Assembly (NCBI GenBank): GCA_024644745.1
Contig: JAHEHF010000025.1
Coordinates: 1-38,508, forward strand
DNA: 38,508 bases
Direction of reading: 5' to 3'
Source of the DNA: Flavobacteriaceae bacterium
GTDB taxonomy: Bacteria > Bacteroidota > Bacteroidia > Flavobacteriales > Flavobacteriaceae
Shown: piece by piece, positions 8,227 to 15,814 of the stretch
Layout: each line of letters opens with the position of its first letter
Position numbering within the stretch: the first letter of the stretch is position 1
Program-made: the position numbers and the translations under genes
The notes under the pieces: generated by a model
Seen by the model: the letters and a program-made list of their open reading frames with translations, nothing else
What the model was told of the DNA's origin: nothing
Databases searched by the model: none

Positions 8227-9144
8227 CTAAAGGTTTTTATAATCAGGCAACAGGGGTCTGGTTCTTAAAGCATCGTCAATAATTCCCAGTACTTTTTTCC
8301 TTTCCTCACCGTGCAAAGGCAATCTGGGCTCCCTGACATTCTCTGTTCCAATTTTGGTGGCAACCTCTGCCAGTTTTATATTCTGTACCAATTTAGTGTT
8401 AATATCCAACTCTAACAAGGGTAAAAACCACCTGTAAATAGCGATGGCCTCCTCAATTTTTCCTGCCCTGGCCAATTCATAGATGGCCACAGTTTCTGCA
8501 GGAAAAGCACAGACCAGACCGGCAACCCATCCATCAGCTCCCATGAGCAAGCTTTCAAGGGCCAAAGTGTCCACTCCGCATAAAATGGCAAGGCGATCTC
8601 CAAACTTGTTTCTCATCCTGCTGATATTGGATATGTCGCGTGTTGATTCTTTCACCGCCTGGATGTTCGGACATTCTTCCAATAATTCCTCGAACATATC
8701 GATAGTGACCTCGATCCCGTAATCAACAGGATTATTATAGATCATGATCGGCAGGGAGGTACTTTGAGCCACCTTTTTAAAATAAGTGACCGTCTCGTAG
8801 GCGTCGGCCTTATATCGCATCGGAGGCAGCATCATCAAGCCGTTGGCTCCATCTTCTGCAGCGATGCGGGCCATGGCAATGGCATCTCGAGTTGATTGTT
8901 CAGCAATATTAATGATCACAGGTACCTCACCTTTGACAAAAGAAACCGTTTGACGTACCAGAATTCTTTTTTCCTCCTCCGTTAAAGTACTTGCCTCTCC
9001 TAAGGTTCCTCCCAAAATAATCCCATGTACTCCGGCATCCAGCTGGGCCTGAATATTCAATTTAAAATTGTCAAGATCCAGTTCGTCCCGGTCATTGAAT
9101 TTGGTTGTTACTGCGGGCATCACCCCTTTCCATTTTATCTCCAT
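8227..9144 (-). CDS. Pyrroline-4-hydroxy-2-carboxylate deaminase (DHDPS/NAL family)
   Basis: The 305-residue TIM-barrel protein has DHDPS-superfamily signatures: GGTLGEASTLTEEEK (residues 45-59), the catalytic Tyr136 in IMIYNNPVDYG, and the Schiff-base Lys165 in IQAVKESTRD. In hydroxyproline operons this subfamily deaminates and dehydrates Pyr4H2C to alpha-ketoglutarate semialdehyde. With the epimerase, DAO-family dehydrogenase and KGSADH also present, the complete D-hydroxyproline route is encoded. The gene is first in the operon and diverges from the AraC-type regulator. A promoter box sits 20-27 bases upstream. Without context, N-acetylneuraminate lyase or KDG aldolase would be alternatives. 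Confidence 0.87.
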   Translation of the reverse strand: MEIKWKGVMPAVTTKFNDRDELDLDNFKLNIQAQLDAGVHGIILGGTLGEASTLTEEEKRILVRQTVSFVKGEVPVIINIAEQSTRDAIAMARIAAEDGANGLMMLPPMRYKADAYETVTYFKKVAQSTSLPIMIYNNPVDYGIEVTIDMFEELLEECPNIQAVKESTRDISNISRMRNKFGDRLAILCGVDTLALESLLMGADGWVAGLVCAFPAETVAIYELARAGKIEEAIAIYRWFLPLLELDINTKLVQNIKLAEVATKIGTENVREPRLPLHGEERKKVLGIIDDALRTRPLLPDYKNL

Positions 9145-9163
9145 AATTGTAATTGTTTGGATA

Positions 9164-9171
9164 CAAAATTA
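9164..9171 (-). promoter_or_regulatory. Predicted -7 promoter element of the hydroxyproline operon
   Basis: Read on the minus strand, the sequence is TAATTTTG, an exact match to the Bacteroidota -7 consensus TAnnTTTG. It would place the transcript start about 16 bases before the ATG at 9144. I do not see a good TTG-type -33 element at the normal distance, which fits an activator-dependent promoter controlled by the divergent AraC-type protein. Confidence 0.45.
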
Positions 9172-9212
9172 GCACTTGAAAACGGGCTAAGATTCATCTA
9201 AATTATCAACTT

Positions 9213-9222
9213 ATAGTACTAT
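9213..9222. promoter_or_regulatory. 10-bp palindrome in the divergent regulator/operon intergenic region
   Basis: ATAGTACTAT is a perfect palindrome near the middle of the 137-base intergenic region between the deaminase and the AraC-type regulator. It is a possible operator half or looping element. It is short, lies in AT-rich DNA and could be chance. Confidence 0.25.
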
Positions 9223-9269
9223 ATTACCTTAATAAATTATTTAATTTCATTTTGTGAATAATATTTGTC

Positions 9270-9277
9270 TAATTTTG
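9270..9277 (+). promoter_or_regulatory. TAnnTTTG box immediately before the AraC-type gene
   Basis: TAATTTTG matches the -7 consensus exactly but lies only 4 bases before the ATG at 9282. Transcription from it would give an almost leaderless mRNA. The same 10-mer CTAATTTTGT occurs in inverted orientation at 9163-9172, so this may be part of a protein-binding inverted repeat, not a promoter. Confidence 0.25.
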
Positions 9278-9281
9278 TGAT

Positions 9282-10139
9282 ATGAAAGTTTTGCCCTTTA
9301 AAATTCCGAAACCTGAAAATGCCACCTTGATCGTACAGGAGGACAAAGGTGAAATGTTCTATTCCAAATTGCACCAGCATCAGGAGATCCAGATCAGTCT
9401 GATCCGGCGAGGAGAAGGTACCTGCATCATCGGCGACTATGTTGGTGAATTCAAAAAGGGAGATATTTTTGTGATTGGAGAAAACCTTCCTCATGTATTT
9501 ACAAGTGACAGTACAGATAAGGGAGTTCATATGATTTCTCTCTTCCTTGTCAAATCAAGTTATGGGGAGCATTTTTTTACATTGCCTGAATTCAGAGGTC
9601 TGGAACATGTTTTTAAATTTTCTGAACTTGGGTTTCAGCTTGACGCTCCTAAAAACAAAGTTGCGGAACTGATGGAGAGGCTTCCCCAGGTTTCCAAACT
9701 GCATCGGTTCCTTATTTTCATAGAATTGCTTCATTTGTTTAGCCAGGGAAAAATTACGACACTCTCTTCTGCGAGTCACACGAAAATTTATGGAGAGGAA
9801 GAAGGCAAAAGAATGCGTGATATTTTTGAGTTCACCCTCGACCATTTTGACAAAAGAATTACTTTAAAGCAGGTTGCCGAAATCGCGAACATGACTCCAA
9901 ATGCCTTTTGCAGGTACTTTAAACAAAGAACGAATAAAACTTACGTCAACTTCCTTCTGGATATTCGAATCGGAAATGCCTGCAAATTACTCTCCAGAAA
10001 AAATGAGTACAGCATTGCTGAAATTGCTTATCGGTCGGGTTTCAATAACCTGACGAATTTCAATAGAAAATTCAAATCTTTAAAGGGGGTCACACCCTCG
10101 GAATTCAGAAGCAGAGCCGGTAAAAACATCATGGTATAG
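9282..10139 (+). CDS. AraC family transcriptional regulator (cupin sensor)
   Basis: The 285-residue protein has an N-terminal AraC-type cupin domain (HQHQEIQISLIRRGEGTCIIGDYVGEFKKGDIFVIGENLPHVF, about residues 30-75). The C-terminal double helix-turn-helix (about residues 185-280) ends with the family signature IAEIAYRSGFNNLTNFNRKFKSLKGVTPSEFR. It is transcribed divergently from the hydroxyproline operon across 137 bases and is the obvious candidate to activate that operon. The inducer is presumably hydroxyproline or an intermediate, inferred from position only. Confidence 0.88.
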   Translation: MKVLPFKIPKPENATLIVQEDKGEMFYSKLHQHQEIQISLIRRGEGTCIIGDYVGEFKKGDIFVIGENLPHVFTSDSTDKGVHMISLFLVKSSYGEHFFTLPEFRGLEHVFKFSELGFQLDAPKNKVAELMERLPQVSKLHRFLIFIELLHLFSQGKITTLSSASHTKIYGEEEGKRMRDIFEFTLDHFDKRITLKQVAEIANMTPNAFCRYFKQRTNKTYVNFLLDIRIGNACKLLSRKNEYSIAEIAYRSGFNNLTNFNRKFKSLKGVTPSEFRSRAGKNIMV

Positions 10140-10168
10140 TCAACCTGAAATTGACTGAACAATTCATA

Positions 10169-10519
10169 TCAATCTAATTTTTCGCGCAGTTTTTTAGGTA
10201 ATCCCCGGACCACCATGTCATAGGAATGATTGATCAGATCCACAAACAATTCATCCGAAAATGAGCCATCCACAATGACCGTGTTCCAGTGCTTCTTGTG
10301 CATATGAAATCCGGGCCTGATACTGTCATATTGCTCCCTGAGTTCCAGTGCTCTTTCAGGATCACATTTGAGGTTGACGCTAAATTCCAGATGATCCAGC
10401 CCGGTCAGAGCAAAAATTTTGCCACAGACCTTAAAGACAAGGGTTACCTCATCAAAGGGAAATTCTTCGGTTACCATGGGTTTGTCCAGACAAAAAGCTC
10501 TGAATTCCTCTATATTCAT
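10169..10519 (-). CDS. MmcQ/YjbR family protein
   Basis: The 116-residue protein matches the YjbR/CyaY-like fold: EFRAFCLDKPMVTEEFPFDEVTLVFKVCGKIFALTGLD, then the central NLKCDPERALELREQYDSIRPGFHMHKKHWNTVIVDGS with its conserved-looking Pro-Gly-(Y/F)-His-(M)-x-Lys-x-His-Trp stretch. The family is common and small, proposed to bind DNA, and its biological role is unsettled. It follows the PIF1-like helicase gene by 17 bases on the same strand and is probably co-transcribed with it. Confidence 0.85.
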   Translation of the reverse strand: MNIEEFRAFCLDKPMVTEEFPFDEVTLVFKVCGKIFALTGLDHLEFSVNLKCDPERALELREQYDSIRPGFHMHKKHWNTVIVDGSFSDELFVDLINHSYDMVVRGLPKKLREKLD

Positions 10520-10536
10520 CTTATTGAAATTTCCAT

Positions 10537-12219
10537 TTAAATAAACACCAAGGCCATTTTGATCTGATCATAAGTCACCTGTCCTTTCAGCATGTCAAAG
10601 ATGGGTTTTAAACTCAAATGCTCTCCCGGCCCGATCTCTTTGAGCAGTTTATTTCTGGCCTTTTTTACCTTATTGATCACTTTGGCCTCCGGCTTGAAGC
10701 GTGACAGGTCCGTTTGGGGGTACAGGGCTGCTATTTTGATAAGATGCGTTGATACCGTCCCTATTGTCAGGTCCCGTTCAATGACAATATCCTCAAGTGA
10801 ATACCCTTTATCTATCAATTGCTTGGTAATGAGGTAGGTTGATTTTTTTGTTACTTTTTTGCCTTTTTCCAGGTTCCTTTTGTTTTCCCTGATCTCATCC
10901 TTGTCAATAAGCCCACCACTCTTTTTAATAAAATTCACGGCCATCTGTTCCAGTAATGCTTCCTCAAATTGTTGTTCGGCCTCTGAAGATAATTCCTGAA
11001 ATCTCTTATCGGCTCTCAAAGCAAGGGAATCCACCTCCAGGGTAGTATGGTTAAAACCATTTAACTGCAGTCCGTCAAGGCCTTTAATTCTCGACAAAGC
11101 CACATAGCCCTGGCCCTTTTCAAAGGTATTGCTGAGGTCCATCACGGCGCTGTCTAATGTCATCCCCTGGCTTTTATGTACCGTAATGGCCCAGGCCAGT
11201 CGCAGTGGAACTTGCCTGTAACTCACCAGCAGCTTACCTGTTTCATCCTCAATCCTCCAGTCTTCGGTTTCGGCCCTGATATCCATCCCGTTGTTCAGGC
11301 GGATCACCGGATGACCCTCTTTGTCAAAATTTAAAACCCGGCCCAGAGAACCATTCAGGTATCCCTTTTCATAATTGTTTTTCACAAACATGACTTTGGC
11401 ATCTTTTTTTAACTCCAGCGATTCAGGGGCCATGATCGACCTTTTAATGGTCTCGGCCAGTTTTAAATTTCCCTTTATCCTGGCTTTAAAAATTTTCTTT
11501 CTACCCTTGATTTCAGCCATCTGCTGGCTATTGATCCGGTCAACATCCAAATTATGGGTATACAGTCTTGTGGGTTCCTCGGTTCCAATAGCTTCCTTTC
11601 TTGACTGCAGCAATTCGATGGATCTCTTTGAGACCAGACCTGATCGGATTTCATTGAGAATGTCATTCAACTGGGTATCGGTTTGACGGAACTGATCTGT
11701 CAGATAACAGATGGAAAGTTGTGCATCAAGCCATGCCTGAGACATAAAACAGAATTTTTCCTTATTGGTTTCATCGCTGTTTCCCACAGGTGGCAACTGA
11801 AAAAAATCACCGCATAACACAAGTTGAACACCTCCAAAGGGATCTTGTGTATCCCTGAAAAACTGTAAAACCTCATTGACCATCTCAAATTGCTTTTTAT
11901 GCAGCATCGAAATCTCATCAATGATCAGGACTTTTGTTTTTTCAATATTCTTTTTTAAATATTTCTTTTCTTTTAGCGCTCTTAGATTCCTTTGGCTCAG
12001 GGAATCCCTGATCCCAATCCCGGACCAGGCATGTATCGTAGTACCCTGAAGATGTGTGGCTGCAATTCCGGTGGAGGCAGTGATGGAAACCGGAATTTTT
12101 CTGGCTTTCAGGTATTTGATATACTCATTGAGCACATAAGTTTTCCCGGCGCCGGCAGAACCGGTCAGAAATACATTGGTTCCGGATTTTAAAATGGAGA
12201 GTGCCTTTTCCTGATTCAC
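10537..12219 (-). CDS. PIF1-like superfamily 1B helicase with C-terminal helix-turn-helix
   Basis: The 560-residue protein has Walker A GSAGAGKTYVL (residues 20-30), motif Ia TASTGIAATHLQGTTIHAWSGIG, Walker B LIIDEISMLHKKQFE (about 94-108), motif III LVLCGDFFQLPPV, and the terminal motifs LAWAITVHKSQGMTLD and GYVALSRIKGLDGL. This is the PIF1/RecD-like 5'-3' helicase set. After about residue 440 comes a basic stretch and a helix-turn-helix (LIDKGYSLEDIVIERDLTIG), resembling the HTH_40 domain found at the C-terminus of some RecQ and PIF1-like proteins. It probably acts in replication or repair. Confidence 0.9.
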   Translation of the reverse strand: MNQEKALSILKSGTNVFLTGSAGAGKTYVLNEYIKYLKARKIPVSITASTGIAATHLQGTTIHAWSGIGIRDSLSQRNLRALKEKKYLKKNIEKTKVLIIDEISMLHKKQFEMVNEVLQFFRDTQDPFGGVQLVLCGDFFQLPPVGNSDETNKEKFCFMSQAWLDAQLSICYLTDQFRQTDTQLNDILNEIRSGLVSKRSIELLQSRKEAIGTEEPTRLYTHNLDVDRINSQQMAEIKGRKKIFKARIKGNLKLAETIKRSIMAPESLELKKDAKVMFVKNNYEKGYLNGSLGRVLNFDKEGHPVIRLNNGMDIRAETEDWRIEDETGKLLVSYRQVPLRLAWAITVHKSQGMTLDSAVMDLSNTFEKGQGYVALSRIKGLDGLQLNGFNHTTLEVDSLALRADKRFQELSSEAEQQFEEALLEQMAVNFIKKSGGLIDKDEIRENKRNLEKGKKVTKKSTYLITKQLIDKGYSLEDIVIERDLTIGTVSTHLIKIAALYPQTDLSRFKPEAKVINKVKKARNKLLKEIGPGEHLSLKPIFDMLKGQVTYDQIKMALVFI

Positions 12220-12242
12220 TTAAAATTATTTTAAAATAAAAC

Positions 12243-12884
12243 TTAGGTGCCTTTTTCCAGCTTTTTCACAGGCTCGTTCTGGATCATGCCCTTCTGGTTT
12301 TTTGCCAGCAGAAGGTCCTGATAATCAAGGGTCCACCCTATGGTTTCCACAATATTCTGAATCAGAAGAACTGCTTCAAGTGCCTCGCTTTTTGCTGTAT
12401 CAAACAAACCGCTTTCGGGGATCTTTTGCATCACATGAGCCTTCGCTTTGCTATTGACCTCGGTAAGATCCATGGAATCAAATTTGTTGAAGAGGCCCTC
12501 CTTTTTATCGTAATACCTCAGATCAGTTTCCAGACTCAAAATCTGAGGATCCGGAAATTTTGTCAATTTGATCACCTTTTTTTCATTGATCGCTTCCATA
12601 TCAATTTTAGACAGGTCAAAACCTACATGAGCCTTGGCATTGATCAGGAGAATGGCCTTTTTTTTACTTGAAACCATACTCATGAAACGCTCCTTGGTAT
12701 TTTCGTAATGATAAATTTCCGCAAATTCCCCTTCCACGGTGATCAGTTTCCAGACCTTCCTGATTTTTTCAAGAAGAATTACCGACTGGGCATTGGTAAC
12801 CTCTTTACTTTTCTGAATCTTTATATATCTCATGGCCCAATAGGTAATGATCGCACCGAGAAATAAACCGAGTAAAGCTTCCAT
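12243..12884 (-). CDS. DUF4230 family membrane-anchored protein
   Basis: The 213-residue protein has one N-terminal membrane segment (residues 3-19, LLGLFLGAIITYWAMRY) and a soluble part matching the DUF4230 pattern. That pattern is LITVEGEFAEIYHYEN, then KKAILLINAKAHVGFDLSKIDMEAINEKKVIKLTKFPDPQILS, then LRYYDKKEGLFNKF. DUF4230 proteins are frequent in Bacteroidota and some Firmicutes and have no firm function. It lies upstream of the helicase gene (23 bases between stop and start) on the same strand. Confidence 0.8.
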   Translation of the reverse strand: MEALLGLFLGAIITYWAMRYIKIQKSKEVTNAQSVILLEKIRKVWKLITVEGEFAEIYHYENTKERFMSMVSSKKKAILLINAKAHVGFDLSKIDMEAINEKKVIKLTKFPDPQILSLETDLRYYDKKEGLFNKFDSMDLTEVNSKAKAHVMQKIPESGLFDTAKSEALEAVLLIQNIVETIGWTLDYQDLLLAKNQKGMIQNEPVKKLEKGT

Positions 12885-12945
12885 ATGTATAATATAAGAA
12901 TTTTAAAAATAGTAAATATAGTTCATCCTTAACTTACAGCGAATA

Positions 12946-14082
12946 TCAATCGGACGATACTTTTAACAAAAACAAATCAGAAGCAATACCATCTGCCAGA
13001 AAAGATCCTTTTTCTGTAAGATACAAATGATCATTTTCCAGTTTTAGGGTTTCCTGATCCAAATGCCTTTTTGCCTGCTCCAAAATTCTGAGTCTGTAAT
13101 TGCCCCCATAATTATTTGCCAGGGTGTTCAAAGAAACACCCCAGATGGTCCTCAAACCCGTCATGATCGCCTCATTGATGCGATCTTCAACAGAAAGCTT
13201 CTCACTTTCACCTGGCCGCTGGCCCTTGAAAATAGAAGCCATATATTTGGCATTGTTCGAAATGTTCCAGCTTCTGCAGGTCCCGTCATAGGAGTGAGCA
13301 GAGGGTCCGATACCGATATAGGAGGCTCCCTGCCAATAAGATGCATTGTGTTTTGAAAAATATCCCTCCAATCCAAAATTTGAAATTTCATACTGTATAT
13401 ACCCTCTCTTAAGGCACTCCTGCTGGAGGATCTCAAAGTGCCTCCTCGCAAGCGATTCGTCCAATGGTGGGTATTTCCCGCTTTTAATGAAATGAGCCAG
13501 GGCCGTTTTGGGTTCAACCGTAAGGGCATAGCTCGAAATATGTGCCATACCCAGTTCAAAAGCATGCTGCAGGTTCTTCCTCCAGCGAGATTCACTGAGA
13601 CCGGGAACTCCATAAATCAGGTCAATGCTTATATTGTCAAAATAGCGCGAAGCCAGTTTAAGGGAGTTTTCTGATTGAATTGCATTATGGGCCCTGTTCA
13701 TAAAAATCAAGTCCTCGTCAAAAAAGGACTGAACCCCAATACTCAGCCTGTTGACAGGTGACTTTGACAATTCATGAATTGTTGAAGGATCCAGGTCATC
13801 CGGATTTGCCTCTAAAGTGATTTCAGGCCGGTCACTAAGGGTGAAATGTTTTTGTATCAGATCGAGGATTCCCCCGATTTCATCCAGAGTCAACAAAGAA
13901 GGGGTTCCCCCTCCAAAATAAATGGTATCCACAACATCTATGACCTCCTCCTTTCTCATAAGGAGTTCAGACCTGATGGCCATTATCATTTCTTTCTTCT
14001 TTTTCAGTGAGGTTGAAAAATGAAAATCGCAGTAATAACAAGCCTGCTTACAAAAAGGTATATGAATATAAATACCGGACAT
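12946..14082 (-). CDS. hemW: HemW, radical SAM heme chaperone
   Basis: The 378-residue protein begins YIHIPFCKQACYYCDFHF, giving the radical-SAM CxxxCxxC cluster motif at Cys11, Cys15 and Cys18. It continues with TIYFGGGTPSLL, EANPDDL, RLSIGVQSFFDEDL, SIDLIYGVPG and the C-terminal HemW domain. HemW proteins were long annotated as anaerobic coproporphyrinogen oxidase but lack its additional cysteine and transfer heme instead. Length and motifs fit HemW. It lies on the same strand as ruvC but 146 bases away. Confidence 0.92.
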   Translation of the reverse strand: MSGIYIHIPFCKQACYYCDFHFSTSLKKKKEMIMAIRSELLMRKEEVIDVVDTIYFGGGTPSLLTLDEIGGILDLIQKHFTLSDRPEITLEANPDDLDPSTIHELSKSPVNRLSIGVQSFFDEDLIFMNRAHNAIQSENSLKLASRYFDNISIDLIYGVPGLSESRWRKNLQHAFELGMAHISSYALTVEPKTALAHFIKSGKYPPLDESLARRHFEILQQECLKRGYIQYEISNFGLEGYFSKHNASYWQGASYIGIGPSAHSYDGTCRSWNISNNAKYMASIFKGQRPGESEKLSVEDRINEAIMTGLRTIWGVSLNTLANNYGGNYRLRILEQAKRHLDQETLKLENDHLYLTEKGSFLADGIASDLFLLKVSSD

Positions 14083-14228
14083 GAAATTGTGAAAGTTTTA
14101 TGCTTGCAAGATACAAAGTAACGGCCACTATCAATTATTTATTCATTCCAAGCTGAAAGGTCAACAACGCCGCAAAGTTAAGATCTAAAACCAATTCATG
14201 AATGGCGAAAAATGTCATGTTCAACTAT

Positions 14229-14780
14229 TCATCCAATCCTTTTCTCATTTTGCTTGACAAAGGATCCCCAACCAGAATAACTCTTATCAGATGTTTGCTT
14301 TCCAGCATTGTAAAAATGGCAAACCGCCGCAGCCAGTCCGTCTGTGGCATCGAGATTTTTAGGAAGTTCCTTCAATCCCAGTGTGCTTTGCAACATTTTT
14401 GCAACCTGTTCCTTTGAAGCATTGCCATTGCCGGTAATCGCCATTTTTATCTTTTTAGGAGAATATTCCGCAATGGTGACCTCCCTTGATAATCCTGCGG
14501 CCATGGCGACACCCTGTGCCCTTCCGAGTTTTAGCATAGATTGTACGTTTTTCCCAAAAAATGGAGCTTCGATCGCTATTTCATCAGGATGATAGGTATC
14601 AATCAGGTGAAGTGTCCTTTCAAAGATCAGCTTCAACTTGGTGTAAGGATCTGAATACTTTTTCAGCATCAGTTCATTCAATTGCATGAACAACATTTTA
14701 TTGTTGACAACCTTGATCAATCCGTAACCCATGATCGTGGTGCCCGGGTCAATCCCCAATATGATCTTCTCTTTTGGCAA
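14229..14780 (-). CDS. ruvC: RuvC, crossover junction endodeoxyribonuclease
   Basis: The protein has the RuvC acidic active site: GIDPGTTIMGYG (Asp), IAIEAPFFGKNVQSMLKLGRAQGVAM (Glu) and DATDGLAAAVCHFY (Asp/His). It resolves Holliday junctions with RuvAB. The ATG at 14855 would add 25 residues unlike the family and would overlap the divergent gene start at 14840. The TTG at 14780 (then PKEKIILGIDPG) gives a typical N-terminus, so I use it. That start is not proven. Confidence 0.88.
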   Translation of the reverse strand: MPKEKIILGIDPGTTIMGYGLIKVVNNKMLFMQLNELMLKKYSDPYTKLKLIFERTLHLIDTYHPDEIAIEAPFFGKNVQSMLKLGRAQGVAMAAGLSREVTIAEYSPKKIKMAITGNGNASKEQVAKMLQSTLGLKELPKNLDATDGLAAAVCHFYNAGKQTSDKSYSGWGSFVKQNEKRIG

Positions 14781-14839
14781 TATTAATTCTTTTGTTTTTT
14801 GGAACAAATATCCTGTCGATATTTTGTTTCTTTGTGTAA

Positions 14840-15814
14840 ATGTACAATATCTCACAAAAATACTTTTCCGGATTGGTGTTTTTTATCAAAATCCTGATCA
14901 TCTCAGGCGCCTATTATATCATTTCGGGAAGGCTACTGGATCAGGGCGGCCTGCACGGTTTTTTATCAGATCAGGCCAGGACAGCATTTGACTTGTCAGA
15001 TTATGCCTTTATTGTACTGCTGCTGTTTTTTTCACTGACCAACTGGATTCTTGAAATCCAGAAATGGAAGTCCCTGGTTGCATTTGTAGCACCCGTTTCC
15101 TTCTTCAGTGCGGCAAAACAAAGCCTGGCATCGCTCACTGCTTCCCTGATGACTCCAAACAGAATAGGGGAATACGGGGCCAAAATTATTTACTTTCAAA
15201 AAAAAGAAAGGTCCAGAATCCTGCTTCTCAATTTTTTGGGTAATATGAATCAAATGGGCATCACCCTGGCTTTTGGTCTTATAGGAATTGCTTTTTTATG
15301 GAAGGATCTTCCTTCGACATCGCTTCAGACAGATCCCGTGATTGGGTTCGCCATATGCCTGCTCCTGATCGCACTATGTCTTTATCTATTCAAAAATAAA
15401 TGGGTGCCTGTTTATCATAAAATCAAAAATCAATACCTTAAGATTCCTGTACTTGTTCATCAAAAAACCCTGTTCTATTCCTTTTTAAGGTACCTCGTAT
15501 TTTCACATCAATTTTATTTGTTCCTGATCTTCTTTGGCGTAGAGATCCCCTATGGTTCAGCCATGCCTCTGATTTTTTCAATGTATCTCATATCTTCAGT
15601 CATACCCGGTTTTGTGGTCTTTGACTGGCTCGTCAAGGGTTCTGTGGCCGTTTCCCTTTTCGGATTTTTCGGAATGAATGATATGATCATAGTCGGTGTA
15701 ACCGGTTTGATGTGGATCCTCAACTTTGCCCTGCCTTCGATGATCGGTGCCGTTTTCGTGATGCAATTCAAGGGTTCTTCTTTGATGCCTGTTAAAAGAA
15801 AGATATCAAAATGA
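14840..15814 (+). CDS. Lysylphosphatidylglycerol synthase TM-region / UPF0104-like membrane protein
   Basis: The 324-residue protein is strongly hydrophobic with roughly 8 membrane segments. It has the family's interior motif TASLMTPNRIGEYGAKIIYF (about residues 97-116), comparable to the conserved (L)TPGRxGE segment of LPG-synthase TM/AglD-like flippases. The catalytic C-terminal domain of MprF is absent. The next gene, a GT2 glycosyltransferase, overlaps by 4 bases (ATGA). The pair may build and move a lipid-linked glycan; this is inferred from pairing. Confidence 0.78.
   Translation: MYNISQKYFSGLVFFIKILIISGAYYIISGRLLDQGGLHGFLSDQARTAFDLSDYAFIVLLLFFSLTNWILEIQKWKSLVAFVAPVSFFSAAKQSLASLTASLMTPNRIGEYGAKIIYFQKKERSRILLLNFLGNMNQMGITLAFGLIGIAFLWKDLPSTSLQTDPVIGFAICLLLIALCLYLFKNKWVPVYHKIKNQYLKIPVLVHQKTLFYSFLRYLVFSHQFYLFLIFFGVEIPYGSAMPLIFSMYLISSVIPGFVVFDWLVKGSVAVSLFGFFGMNDMIIVGVTGLMWILNFALPSMIGAVFVMQFKGSSLMPVKRKISK

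Noticed and set aside
8091-8282. 63-codon plus-strand frame starting in the operon gap
   Set aside because: It runs against the operon, overlaps the end of the deaminase gene antisense and has no recognisable features. The minus-strand frame in the same gap is more plausible.
10138-10156. AGTCAA/TTGACT hairpin between the convergent AraC-type and YjbR genes
   Set aside because: The stem is only 6 bp with a 7-base loop and no U-run in either direction, too weak to call a terminator.
14590-14601. Exact TGATaggtATCA match
   Set aside because: It lies inside the ruvC coding sequence, away from any promoter, and lacks the shared outer bases. I treat it as the chance background hit for the 38.5-kb window.
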